64,000 nucleotides of DNA from Cellulomonas xylanilytica (lineage in GTDB: Bacteria; Actinomycetota; Actinomycetes; Actinomycetales; Cellulomonadaceae), in NCBI RefSeq assembly GCF_007989805.1, contig NZ_BJUB01000010.1:62001-126000 (forward strand), read 5' to 3'. Each line of letters begins with the position of its first letter. The first letter of the stretch is position 1. The notes under the pieces were generated by a model, which ran no database searches, was not told the DNA's origin, and was given only the letters and a program-made list of their open reading frames with translations. Below, piece after piece: positions 8,382 through 16,555 of this stretch. The position numbers and the translations under genes were made by a program.

Positions 8382-8460
8382 CGCGGGTGAACGGCCCGTG
8401 ACCTCCGCGTGGCAGTGCGGCGGCGCCTCGACGGCAGCGTTCACCCGGTCGTCACCCGGT
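8382..8460. promoter_or_regulatory. PHO box upstream of phoX
   Basis: Two adjacent 11-nt direct repeats occupy 8439-8449 (GTTCACCCGGT) and 8450-8460 (CGTCACCCGGT). They match the actinobacterial PhoP repeat unit G(G/T)TCAYYYR(G/C)G at nearly every position. A further unit reads on the opposite strand at 8382-8392 (complement of CGCGGGTGAAC). The repeats end 41 nt before the phoX ATG, as expected for PhoP activation under phosphate limitation. Confidence 0.75.
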
Positions 8461-8501
8461 GTCCGTTCTGTCGGACCCGGGCGACAGGCACGGTGGTAGC
8501 C

Positions 8502-10583
8502 ATGACGACCACCGACGACCGGGACGCCGTGCGCGGCGCGTCCCGGCGGCTCCTGCTGCCCATGGCCGGCCACACCGCAGGCAAGCGGTCCCCGGTCACC
8601 TGCCACCTCAAGTGCGCCGACGCGTGCTTCCACCCGGTGCCGAACACGAGCGACAACGGGTACTTCCGGGACATCGCGAGCGCGAGCCTGACGCGACGGT
8701 CGGTGCTGTGGGGTGCGGTCGCCGCCGGCGGTGCGATCGTCATCGGCGCGGCTGTCGGCGACGCGCAGCCGGCCGCGGCGTGGGGTCGCCCCAAGGGACG
8801 GCTGCCCTTCACGCCGATCGCACCCGTGGCCGCGTCCGTCGACGCGTTCGTCGTGCCGGAGGGCTACACGTGGTCGCCGATCATCCGCTGGGGCGACCCG
8901 CTGTTCTCGAAGCGCGACGCGTTCGACCCGAGCAGGCAGACCGCGCAGCTGCAGGAGCGCCAGTTCGGCTACAACAACGACTACCTCGACATCATCGAGG
9001 GACCGGCCGGGCTCGGCGCCGTGCTCGTCGCCAACCAGGAGTACACGAACGAGAACATCATGTTCCCGCCGGCCGCCACCCCGGAGGAGCTCGACGAGCA
9101 GCGCCGGATCGCGATCGCGGCGCACGGCATGGCGGTCGTGCAGCTGTACCGCACGCGCAAGGGCAAGCCCTGGACGTACGCCGTGGGCGCCCCGCTCAAC
9201 CGGCGGATCACCGGGAACACCCCGTTCACGTTCAGCGGTCCGGCGGCCGGCTCCGCCCTGCTGGCGACCGTCGAGGACCCCACGGGCACGACCGCGCGGG
9301 GCACCCTGGGCAACTGCGCCGGCGGCACGACGCCGTGGGGGACCGTCCTGTCGGGCGAGGAGAACTTCAACGGCTACTTCCGCACCGCCGGCACCAGCAC
9401 CCCCGACCTGCGCTACGGCCTCGCGGACAAGCCGACGGTCCGCGGGTGGGAGTCGGTCGACCCGCGGTTCGACGCGCGGACGCCCGGCTACGAGAACGAG
9501 CCCAACCGGTTCGGGTGGATCGTCGAGGTGGACCCGCTGGACCCGCACACCCCGCCGGTCAAGCACACGGCGCTCGGCCGGTTCAAGCACGAGGGCGCCA
9601 ACGTGGTCATCGGCCGCACGGGCCACGCGGTGGCGTACATGGGCGACGACGAGCGGTTCGACTACCTGTACAAGTTCGTCTCGGCCGACACCTTCCGCCC
9701 GGGCGCGAGCCTGCGGGCACGCCGGCACAACAAGACGCTGCTGGCCGCCGGCAGCCTCTACGTGGCGCGGTTCTCCGGGGACTCCCCCGTCGAGGAGATC
9801 ACCGGCACGGGCGCGCTGCCCTCCGACGGCGCCTTCGACGGCACCGGGGAGTGGATCCCGCTGATGATCGACGGGATCAGCCAGGTGCCGGGGTTCGCGG
9901 CCGACGAGGTCGTGGTCAACGTGCGGCTCGCCGCGGACGCGGTGGGCGCCACGAAGATGGACCGGTGCGAGGACGTCGAGCCGCACCCGACGACCGGGCG
10001 CGTGTACGTCGTGTGCACCAACAACACCGACCGCGGCAAGGCCGGCAAGGAGGGCGCGACCGAGCAGAACCCGCGCACCGGCAACCGGGACGGCCACGTC
10101 ATCGAGATCACCGAGGCGGGCGACGACGCCACGGCGACCACCTTCGGCTGGAGCATCCTGCTGCTCTGCGGCGACCCGGCGACGAACACCTCGACCTACT
10201 TCGCCGGGTTCCCCGCCGACCAGGTCTCGCCGATCTCCTGCCCGGACAACGTCACGTTCGACTCGGCCGGGAACATGTGGCTCGCGACCGACGGGGCCCC
10301 GGGCGCCATCGGTTACTGCGACGGCCTGTTCAAGGTGCCGCTGGAGGGCCCCGAGCGGGGTCGCGTCCAGCAGTTCCTCTCCGTCCCCGCCGAGTCCGAG
10401 ACGTGCGGGCCGGTGGTCCGGGACACCGACGGGATGGTCTACGTCGCGGTGCAGCACCCCGGCGAGAACGGCACGTGGGCGCAGCAGCACTCCTACTTCC
10501 CGGACTACGTGGCGCCGGGCACGCTGGCCGGTGGACGGTGGGGCGGCCCGCGGCCGAGCGTCATCCAGGTCTGGAAGCGCTGA
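8502..10583 (+). CDS. phoX: PhoX-family (DUF839) alkaline phosphatase, Tat-secreted
   Basis: A 693-aa secreted phosphatase of the PhoX family, which uses Fe/Ca cofactors to release phosphate from organic phosphomonoesters outside the cell. A CHLKCADAC motif (about 34-42) precedes a twin-arginine signal (TRRSVLWGAVAAGG, about 65-78), so the folded protein is exported by Tat. The DUF839 region fills the rest, including VLVANQEYTNE, NCAGGTTPWGTVLSGEENF and the CEDVEPHP metal-site segment. The start at 8502 is preferred over upstream codons because it follows the PHO box directly. A strong hairpin terminator closes the gene. Confidence 0.92.
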   Translation: MTTTDDRDAVRGASRRLLLPMAGHTAGKRSPVTCHLKCADACFHPVPNTSDNGYFRDIASASLTRRSVLWGAVAAGGAIVIGAAVGDAQPAAAWGRPKGRLPFTPIAPVAASVDAFVVPEGYTWSPIIRWGDPLFSKRDAFDPSRQTAQLQERQFGYNNDYLDIIEGPAGLGAVLVANQEYTNENIMFPPAATPEELDEQRRIAIAAHGMAVVQLYRTRKGKPWTYAVGAPLNRRITGNTPFTFSGPAAGSALLATVEDPTGTTARGTLGNCAGGTTPWGTVLSGEENFNGYFRTAGTSTPDLRYGLADKPTVRGWESVDPRFDARTPGYENEPNRFGWIVEVDPLDPHTPPVKHTALGRFKHEGANVVIGRTGHAVAYMGDDERFDYLYKFVSADTFRPGASLRARRHNKTLLAAGSLYVARFSGDSPVEEITGTGALPSDGAFDGTGEWIPLMIDGISQVPGFAADEVVVNVRLAADAVGATKMDRCEDVEPHPTTGRVYVVCTNNTDRGKAGKEGATEQNPRTGNRDGHVIEITEAGDDATATTFGWSILLLCGDPATNTSTYFAGFPADQVSPISCPDNVTFDSAGNMWLATDGAPGAIGYCDGLFKVPLEGPERGRVQQFLSVPAESETCGPVVRDTDGMVYVAVQHPGENGTWAQQHSYFPDYVAPGTLAGGRWGGPRPSVIQVWKR

Positions 10584-10589
10584 CGTCGG

Positions 10590-10630
10590 GCGAGGCGGCC
10601 GTCCGGGGTGCACCCGGGCGGCCGCCTCGC
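10590..10630. terminator. intrinsic terminator after phoX
   Basis: An 18-bp stem (10590-10607 with 10613-10630, one G-U wobble) and a 5-nt loop, 7 nt after the phoX stop. There is no U tract, as is common in high-GC actinobacteria. Confidence 0.8.
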
Positions 10631-10712
10631 CATGCTGGGCGTGGTCCGTCGAGCCGGGGCGACCTCACGGCTCTGCGCGCCCGACTGACGTGGGCGCGCG
10701 TCGGGAGGATCG

Positions 10713-11411
10713 ATGCAGGCAGGCGGGCCGAGGTGGTGGGGCGCAGCCCCGGACGCGGCGCTCACGGCCGCCGGTGCCGTGCTCGCGCTGCTCACGCGCG
10801 GCGTCCGGGCCGTGCGGCGCGACGACCGGCCCCTCCACCCGCGGGGCGTGGTCCTGCGCGGGACCCTGCGCACGGGCGTGGACCCGGACGCTCCCGGCGC
10901 GGTGCCGGCGTACGACGGACCGGTCGTCGTGCGGGTGTCGCGGTCCGCGGGGCTGCCTCCTCCCCTGCCCGACGTCCACGGGCTCGCGTTCCGCTGGCAG
11001 ACCGCCGGCCGGACGAACGACGTCCTGCTGTCCTCGACCGGCACGGGACGGATCGGTCGCTTCGTGCTGGCCGCCCGCCGCTCCCCCTGGTCGGGCTCGT
11101 TAGGCTCGGTCATGCCGTTCCGCACGGACGACGGACCCGTCGTGCTGGCGGCCCGGCCGGCGCCCGCGAGCGGTCCCCGGCCCGAGCACGTGGTCGACGT
11201 CGAGCTGCTGTCCGCCCGGTCCGACGGGCCGTGGCACCGCTGGGGCCGCCTGACGGCGGCCGTCGAGGAGCCGACGGACCCCCGGTTCGACCCCGTCCTG
11301 CATGCCCCCGACGGTCTGGGCACGTACCGATGGGCGGCCGTCCTCCGGCTGCCGTCCTACCGTGCGGCCCGCGGACGCGGACTTGACCATCCGTTGAACC
11401 GCCCGCGGTAG
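10713..11411 (+). CDS. conserved hypothetical protein, possibly catalase-like fold
   Basis: A 232-aa protein with a short hydrophobic N-terminal segment (AALTAAGAVLALLTRGV). The body includes PPPLPDVHGLAFRWQTAGRTNDVLLSSTGTGR and a C-terminal RLPSYRAARGRG. The pattern of a Pro-Asp-x-x-Gly-Leu-Ala-x-Arg loop followed by a Ser-Thr-Gly strand recalls a widespread uncharacterised actinobacterial family sometimes related to the catalase-like fold, but a haem-ligand Tyr motif is not evident. GGGAGG at the right distance supports ATG 10713. It lies downstream of phoX behind a terminator, so it has its own promoter. Function unknown. Confidence 0.62.
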   Translation: MQAGGPRWWGAAPDAALTAAGAVLALLTRGVRAVRRDDRPLHPRGVVLRGTLRTGVDPDAPGAVPAYDGPVVVRVSRSAGLPPPLPDVHGLAFRWQTAGRTNDVLLSSTGTGRIGRFVLAARRSPWSGSLGSVMPFRTDDGPVVLAARPAPASGPRPEHVVDVELLSARSDGPWHRWGRLTAAVEEPTDPRFDPVLHAPDGLGTYRWAAVLRLPSYRAARGRGLDHPLNRPR

Positions 11412-11471
11412 AGAAGCGCCGGGCGCGCGGCCGATGATGGCGGGACAGGTGCCGAGCCGCGGAGGCAGTCC

Positions 11472-11855
11472 ATGATCCCCCGAGAGACGTCCGCCAGCAT
11501 CGAGCTGCCCGTCCCGGTGGGTGAGGCCTGGCAGGCGCTGGCGGCAGCAGCCCGCGAGGACGGCACGGGGGCCTGGCACTTCGAGCACGCCGACGTCGTG
11601 CTCGACCCCGTCATCACCCCCGGCGAGGCCGCCGGGGGGTCGGCGCGGTGGGGCGAGGTCGACTTCCGCGTCGCGGTGCACCTGGTCCCGCGGGGTGACG
11701 GCGGCAGTCTCGTCCTGTTCACCGCCGAGGCAAGCGAGGAGCCGCACGGCGTGCGCTCGACCGCCCACGCGTCGGCGGCGCACCGCAAGGCGCGGCACGA
11801 TCTGGAGGCCATGGCCGAGGCCGTCGGCAGGCGGGTCACCAACCCCACCGCATGA
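11472..11855 (+). CDS. SRPBCC-fold (polyketide cyclase-like) protein
   Basis: A 127-aa protein with the START/SRPBCC plan: a first strand (SASIELPVPVGEAWQALAAAA), alternating strands with a central RWGEVDFRVAVHLVPRGDGGSLVLFTAE segment, and a long C-terminal helix (AHRKARHDLEAMAEAVGRRV). Such proteins bind small hydrophobic ligands. GGAGG before the ATG supports the start. A perfect 16-bp hairpin follows directly. Rv0910-type SRPBCC toxins are of similar size, and a Rv0909-like antitoxin lies 4.3 kb away, but the two are not adjacent. Confidence 0.7.
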   Translation: MIPRETSASIELPVPVGEAWQALAAAAREDGTGAWHFEHADVVLDPVITPGEAAGGSARWGEVDFRVAVHLVPRGDGGSLVLFTAEASEEPHGVRSTAHASAAHRKARHDLEAMAEAVGRRVTNPTA

Positions 11856-11858
11856 CGG

Positions 11859-11895
11859 GGCCGGCCGCCCAGGAACGAGTCCTGGGCGGCCGGCC
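11859..11895. terminator. bidirectional terminator
   Basis: A perfect 16-bp stem (11859-11874 with 11880-11895) and a 5-nt ACGAG loop between the convergent SRPBCC gene and the phytase/GDPD gene. It serves both strands. Confidence 0.85.
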
Positions 11896-11908
11896 GTCTG
11901 TCCGTGCG

Positions 11909-14125
11909 TCAGCCGACGGTGGCCGCCGCGATGTCCGGGTTGTCGCTGAACAGCCCGTCCATGCCGGCGTCGACGAACACCCGGATCTCCCCGGCCAGGT
12001 CACCGACGGCGTTCGGGTCGGCGCTGCTGCGGAACTCCGCGGGCAGGAACTGGTTCTCGCGCCGGAACGTCCACCCGTGCACCTCGAGGCCGGCCCGGTG
12101 GGCGTCCCGGATCACCGACGAGGGCGTGCCGAGCGTCCCGTCGGCGTCCCGCGGGATCATCACGTCCTTGCACAGGCCCACGCCGTCGGCGTACCGCGAG
12201 ATCTCGCGCAGACCCTGACGCGTCACCAGGTCCTTGTACGTCCGCGGGTCACCAGCCGCGACGAGGTCGTACGGCGCCCCGGAGCAGTCGACCAGCTGCG
12301 CCAGGTCGACCTTCGTGTGCCGGTCGAGCTCGCGCAGGTTGCTCGTCTCGAAGCTCTGGATGATCACCGGCGAGCGCCGGTCGTCCAGCCCGTTCGCGGC
12401 GAGCTGGGCGAGCAGGGGCTCCTCCAGCGACAGGCCGATCGAGTCGAAGTACGTCGGGTGCTTGGTCTCCGGGTACACCCCGACGGGCTTCCCGTCGCAG
12501 GTCACCGAGTGGCGGGCCAGGTCGAGCACCTCGTCGAGGGTCGGCACCTCGTAGAGCCCGTCGAAGGCGGTGTTCGCCGGCCGCACGGCGGGCAGCCGCT
12601 CCTTGGCGCGCAGCGTCTTGAGCTCGGCCAGCGTGAAGTCCTCCGTGAACCAGCCGGTGACCGTGCGCCCGTCGATGACCTTGGTGGCGCGGCGGTCGGC
12701 GAACTCGGCGCGGTCCGCGACGTTCGTCGTCCCCCCGATCTCGTTCTCGTGCCGGGCGACCAGCACACCGTCCTTGGTCGGGACGAGGTCGGGCTCGATG
12801 TAGTCGGCGCACTGCAGGATCGCCGTCTCGTAGGCGGCCAGGGTGTGCTCCGGCCGGTAGCCGCTGGCGCCGCGGTGCCCGACGACCGTCACGTCACCCG
12901 CACGGGGAGCCCGCTGACGGCGCAGGTCGACGAGGACCATCTCCGTGTCGTCCGGGGTGCCCGCGACGCGCGCCGCGTTGCCGGGGTAGTTGTTGTCGTT
13001 GGCCAGGAGCAGCCGGCCGTCGCGCAGCTGCACGACCGTCTCGAACGACTGCACCGGCAGGGCGAACGGGTCGTCGGTGCCGTAGCCGTCGCCCGCACCC
13101 AGGCGGTCCGGGTTGGCGATCTTCAGGGCGTCGACCACCAGGGTCTTGCGCACGTAGCCGTCCGCGTCGACCGAGGAGAGGTCGATCCGGTACACGCGCT
13201 TCATCACCGACGCGGCGCCCTGGAAGTCGTCCCGCTCGATGACCAGCAGCTCGCGCTTGCCGGTGAGGAACGCGTCGCCGATCACGTTGGCGTCCTGGTG
13301 CGTCTGGTAGGCCCACGTCCGCCCGGTGTAGGCGCCGGTGGCCGTGTCGAACTCGTAGATCGTCCGGCGGCGCTGGTCGGGGTCGTCGACGAACGCGCCC
13401 TCGGTGATCGGGTAGAGGAACCGCCCGTCGCGGGACCCCGCCATGGCCTCGAACCCGCGGCTCGCCCGCACGTTGGCGGTCTCGCCCGGCTGCAGGAACG
13501 GGTTCTGCGGAGACTTCCCGCCGACGAACGGTACGGGGGGCGCCAGCAGCGTCCCGGTCGCGTCGACGTGCAGCAGGAAGGGACCGAACTCCTCACCGAT
13601 CCAGAAGCTGCCGTCCGGCGCGCGCACCACCGACTCGACGTCGAAGTCGGCGCCGGTCAGCAGGCGGTCCGGGGTGGACTCGTTGACGATCGGGAAGCCG
13701 GCCCTGCGGTCGGGGTCACGCAGGGAGAGGAACTCCCCCACCTCGATCGCGCCGCCCTGCCAGTCGGGCGTCACCCTGTACAGCCGCAGGAGGAAGTCGG
13801 CGGAGTTCGCCTTGGTGCCGAAGCCGTTGTCGGGCAGGGCCCAGAACGTGCCGTCCCCGGCGTCGACCATGCCGGAGAAGCCCGGGATCACCTGCCCGGG
13901 GAACGGACCCTGCCGCCCGTTCGCCGGGGTGGCCAGCGCCCCCGACGGCGGCCCGGGCGCGAGGAAGTCGGCGGAGAGCGTCGCGCGGCCCGCGAGCGTG
14001 GGCTGCAGGATGTGCTGCCGGTCGGGCCCGCCGCCACCCCGGTCACCCGCCGTCGCGGGGGTGGGAGCGAGCAGCGCGACGGTCACGGTCGCCGCGAGGA
14101 CAGAGAGTGCTGCGGTGCGTCTCAT
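11909..14125 (-). CDS. secreted phytase-like/glycerophosphodiester phosphodiesterase fusion
   Basis: A 738-aa exported protein with a Sec signal (about 1-26, ending PATA). Residues about 45-405 are an esterase-like-of-phytase beta-propeller-type domain (FSGMVDAGDGTFWALPDNGFG, DFDVESVVRAPDGSFWIGEEFGP). Residues about 411-735 are a GlpQ-type GDPD domain with GHRGASGYRPEHTLAAYE, an EPDLVPTKDG metal site and ARHEN. GDPD enzymes cleave glycerophosphodiesters to glycerol-3-phosphate. Together the halves would strip phosphate from several organic sources outside the cell. A PHO box lies 52-74 bp upstream. GGAG sits just before the ATG. Confidence 0.88.
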   Translation of the reverse strand: MRRTAALSVLAATVTVALLAPTPATAGDRGGGGPDRQHILQPTLAGRATLSADFLAPGPPSGALATPANGRQGPFPGQVIPGFSGMVDAGDGTFWALPDNGFGTKANSADFLLRLYRVTPDWQGGAIEVGEFLSLRDPDRRAGFPIVNESTPDRLLTGADFDVESVVRAPDGSFWIGEEFGPFLLHVDATGTLLAPPVPFVGGKSPQNPFLQPGETANVRASRGFEAMAGSRDGRFLYPITEGAFVDDPDQRRRTIYEFDTATGAYTGRTWAYQTHQDANVIGDAFLTGKRELLVIERDDFQGAASVMKRVYRIDLSSVDADGYVRKTLVVDALKIANPDRLGAGDGYGTDDPFALPVQSFETVVQLRDGRLLLANDNNYPGNAARVAGTPDDTEMVLVDLRRQRAPRAGDVTVVGHRGASGYRPEHTLAAYETAILQCADYIEPDLVPTKDGVLVARHENEIGGTTNVADRAEFADRRATKVIDGRTVTGWFTEDFTLAELKTLRAKERLPAVRPANTAFDGLYEVPTLDEVLDLARHSVTCDGKPVGVYPETKHPTYFDSIGLSLEEPLLAQLAANGLDDRRSPVIIQSFETSNLRELDRHTKVDLAQLVDCSGAPYDLVAAGDPRTYKDLVTRQGLREISRYADGVGLCKDVMIPRDADGTLGTPSSVIRDAHRAGLEVHGWTFRRENQFLPAEFRSSADPNAVGDLAGEIRVFVDAGMDGLFSDNPDIAAATVG

Positions 14126-14176
14126 GCACTCCAGGGAACTCCTGCGCGGCGACGCACGCCAGACGTCCGGGACACG

Positions 14177-14199
14177 TCCGGGTGACCAGCCTGTGAACC
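14177..14199. promoter_or_regulatory. PHO box between phytase/GDPD and ppx
   Basis: Read on the minus strand this is GTTCACAGGCT (14188-14198) directly followed by GGTCACCCGGA (14177-14187), two 11-nt PhoP-type repeats; a weaker third unit continues to 14166. It lies 52 bp upstream of the secreted phosphodiesterase gene and 15 bp before the divergent ppx start. PhoP bound here could act on both genes. Confidence 0.7.
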
Positions 14200-14214
14200 T
14201 CGGGAGGCCGTACC

Positions 14215-15150
14215 GTGCGAACCATGCGACTCGGGGTGCTGGACGTCGGATCGAACACCGTCCACCTGCTCGTCGTCGACGCCCACCGCGGCGGACCGCC
14301 GGTCGCGCAGTCCTCGCACCGCTCCGTCCTGCGCCTCATGCGCTATCTCACGCCCACGGGCGCCATCAGCGACGAGGGCGTCGACGCCATCGTCACCGCG
14401 GTCGCGGACGCCCGGACCGCCGCGGACGCCGCCGGGATCGACGAGCTGCTCCCGTTCGCGACGTCCGCGGTGCGCGAGGCGGCGAACGGTCCGGAGGTCC
14501 TGGCCCTCGTCGAGTCGGCCACCGGCGTGCGCCTGCAGGTCCTCACCGGGGACGACGAGGCACGCCTGACCTTCCTCGCCGTCCGCCGCTGGTTCGGGTG
14601 GTCCGCCGGGGAGATCCTGCTCGTGGACATCGGTGGGGGCTCGCTGGAGCTCGCCGCGGGCGGCAGCGAGTACCCCGACGTGGCCGTCTCCCTCCCGCTG
14701 GGTGCCGGGCGCTCGACGGTGACCTTCCTGCCCGACGACCCGCCGACCGCCGAGCAGGTCGCCGCGCTCCGGCAGCATGCGCGCGAGCAGCTGCGGGAGG
14801 CCCGGACGCGGTTCACCGACCGTCCCGACCCTGCCCACGTGGTGGGGTCGTCCAAGACGATCCGCTCGCTCGCGCGGCTGGCGGGGTCGCGTGCGGACGG
14901 CGTCGGCCCGCAGGACCGCCGGCTGCTGCGGCGCACCGAGCTGGAGGACTGGGTGCCGCGGCTCGCGCGCATCCCCGCCGACGCGCGCCCCGCCCTGCCC
15001 GGCATCACGGCCGACCGGACGTTCCAGATCGTGGCGGGTGGCATCGTCCTGGCCGAGACGATGCGCGCCTTCGGGATCGCGGAGCTCGAGGTGTCCCCGT
15101 GGGCGCTGCGGGAGGGCCTGATCGTGCGGTACCTCGACGCCCTGACCTGA
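14215..15150 (+). CDS. ppx: Ppx/GppA exopolyphosphatase
   Basis: A 311-aa member of the Ppx/GppA branch of the ASKHA (sugar kinase/actin) superfamily, removing terminal phosphates from polyphosphate or the 5'-phosphate of pppGpp. The phosphate-1 loop is LGVLDVGSNTVHLLVVD (about 5-21) and the phosphate-2 loop is LLVDIGGGSLELA (about 138-150). The length fits the short actinobacterial Ppx1/2 proteins that lack the C-terminal HD domain. GTG 14215 is chosen over ATG 14224 because GGGAGG (14202-14207) is 7 nt from the GTG and 16 nt from the ATG. It is divergent from the secreted phosphodiesterase across a PHO box. Confidence 0.88.
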   Translation: MRTMRLGVLDVGSNTVHLLVVDAHRGGPPVAQSSHRSVLRLMRYLTPTGAISDEGVDAIVTAVADARTAADAAGIDELLPFATSAVREAANGPEVLALVESATGVRLQVLTGDDEARLTFLAVRRWFGWSAGEILLVDIGGGSLELAAGGSEYPDVAVSLPLGAGRSTVTFLPDDPPTAEQVAALRQHAREQLREARTRFTDRPDPAHVVGSSKTIRSLARLAGSRADGVGPQDRRLLRRTELEDWVPRLARIPADARPALPGITADRTFQIVAGGIVLAETMRAFGIAELEVSPWALREGLIVRYLDALT

Positions 15151-15154
15151 GACC

Positions 15155-15185
15155 GGTCCGTCGCCCGGCGCAAGGGCGGCGGACC
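15155..15185. terminator. terminator after ppx
   Basis: A 12-bp stem (15155-15166 with 15174-15185, one G-U pair) and a 7-nt loop, 5 nt after the ppx stop. No U tract. Confidence 0.65.
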
Positions 15186-15247
15186 CGAGGACACATACCC
15201 GTCGAGGCCGGTCGCACCCGCGGCCCGCCGCTGCGAGGGAGCCCGCC

Positions 15248-16510
15248 ATGACCCGACGTCGCTCTGCCACCGCCCTGCTGGCTTCCGGCGCGCTCCTGGC
15301 GCTGAGCGCCTGCGCGACCGGCCCGACCGGGCCCGCCGGTCCCCCTGCGGTTCATCGGGGCGAGGTGCGCTCGGTCGAGCTCGGGCAGCTCACCGCGCGG
15401 GACGTCGCCGCGGCGCAGACCGCGTTCGGGCTCGACCTCCTGCACGCCGTCTGCGCGCAGAGACCGCAGGAGAACCTCGTGCTCTCCCCGACCTCGGCCG
15501 CCGAGGCGCTGGGGATGCTCTACCCGTCCGCCGGCGGCGGGACGGCCGCCCGGATCGCGGAGCTGCTGCACCTGCCGGCGTGGTCTCCCGACCTGACCGC
15601 CGCCGTCCAGCAGCACACGCGGGCGCTCGCCGGCCTGGCTGCGCCGGACGGGACCGACCTGACCGCCGAGGACGCGCCCGACTCGCTGCGCGTGAGCAAC
15701 CGGCTCTGGGCGTACACCCACGCCGACCCGACGCCGCAGTACCTGGACGCCATCGCGACCGGGTACGACGCGAGCGTCGAGACCCTGGACTTCGCCGACG
15801 ACCCGGTCGGCTCGACCGACCGCATCAACGCGCAGATCAGCGAGGACACGGCGGGGCTGATCCCGACGCTGCTCGACGAGCCGCTGCCCGGCGACACGTA
15901 CGCGGTGCTGACGAACGCGCTGCACCTCGACGCCACGTGGAGCAGCCCGTTCGTCTTCACGGAGCGGGCGCCCTTCGCGACCCCGGACGGCGACCGCGAC
16001 GTCGACCTGATGCACGGCGCGGACGGCACCGCACGGTCCGCGGACGGCTGGGTGGCCGCCGAGCTGCCGTACCGGGACGGGACGATGCAGGCCGTCGCGG
16101 TGCTGCCGCCGCAGGGCGAGGACCCGTGCGGTCTGACGGGCGGGACGCTCGACACCCTCGCCGGCGCCGAGGGCGAGGCGGCCGAGGTGGCGCTGCCCCG
16201 CCTGCACCTCGAGCAGAGCCACGACCTGCTGGAGACCCTGATGACTCTCGGCCTGCCGGTGACCGGAGACTTCCGAGGCCTGGGCACCGGGAACCTCGAG
16301 ATCACCAAGGTCGTGCAGAAGACCTCGTTGCGGGTCGACGAGCAGGGCACGGAGGCGGCCGCCGCCACGGCGGTCGTGTCAGAGATGGTGTCCGCCCCAT
16401 GGCCGCCGCCCGTGCAGGTCGTCCTCGACCGGCCGTTCCTGCTGCTCCTGACCGACTCGGCGACCGGCTCGCCGCTGTTCACCGCGGTGATCCACGACCC
16501 GGCGCCGTGA
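15248..16510 (+). CDS. serpin-family protease inhibitor, lipoprotein
   Basis: A 420-aa serpin with a lipoprotein signal (lipobox LSAC, about residue 21), so it should sit on the outer membrane face. The serpin fold is shown by ENLVLSPTSAAEALGMLY (helix B), LRVSNRLWAY, the breach-region VLTNALHLDATW and the C-terminal DRPFLLLL signature. The reactive-loop hinge at about 365 reads EQGTEAAAATA, the small-residue pattern of inhibitory serpins that insert the loop. Counting from hinge Glu as P17 puts the cleaved bond near MVSA, suggesting an elastase- or chymotrypsin-like target. GAGGGAG precedes the ATG. Confidence 0.9.
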   Translation: MTRRRSATALLASGALLALSACATGPTGPAGPPAVHRGEVRSVELGQLTARDVAAAQTAFGLDLLHAVCAQRPQENLVLSPTSAAEALGMLYPSAGGGTAARIAELLHLPAWSPDLTAAVQQHTRALAGLAAPDGTDLTAEDAPDSLRVSNRLWAYTHADPTPQYLDAIATGYDASVETLDFADDPVGSTDRINAQISEDTAGLIPTLLDEPLPGDTYAVLTNALHLDATWSSPFVFTERAPFATPDGDRDVDLMHGADGTARSADGWVAAELPYRDGTMQAVAVLPPQGEDPCGLTGGTLDTLAGAEGEAAEVALPRLHLEQSHDLLETLMTLGLPVTGDFRGLGTGNLEITKVVQKTSLRVDEQGTEAAAATAVVSEMVSAPWPPPVQVVLDRPFLLLLTDSATGSPLFTAVIHDPAP

Positions 16511-16542
16511 CGTCCGCCCGAGCCGGTGTCGGAGGCGCTTCG

Positions 16543-16548
16543 TAGGGT
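16543..16548 (+). promoter_or_regulatory. -10 box of the leaderless NmrA-like gene
   Basis: TAGGGT lies 7 nt before the ATG at 16556, so transcription would begin at or next to the start codon. No ribosome site is present. Confidence 0.5.
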
Positions 16549-16555
16549 CGTCGGC

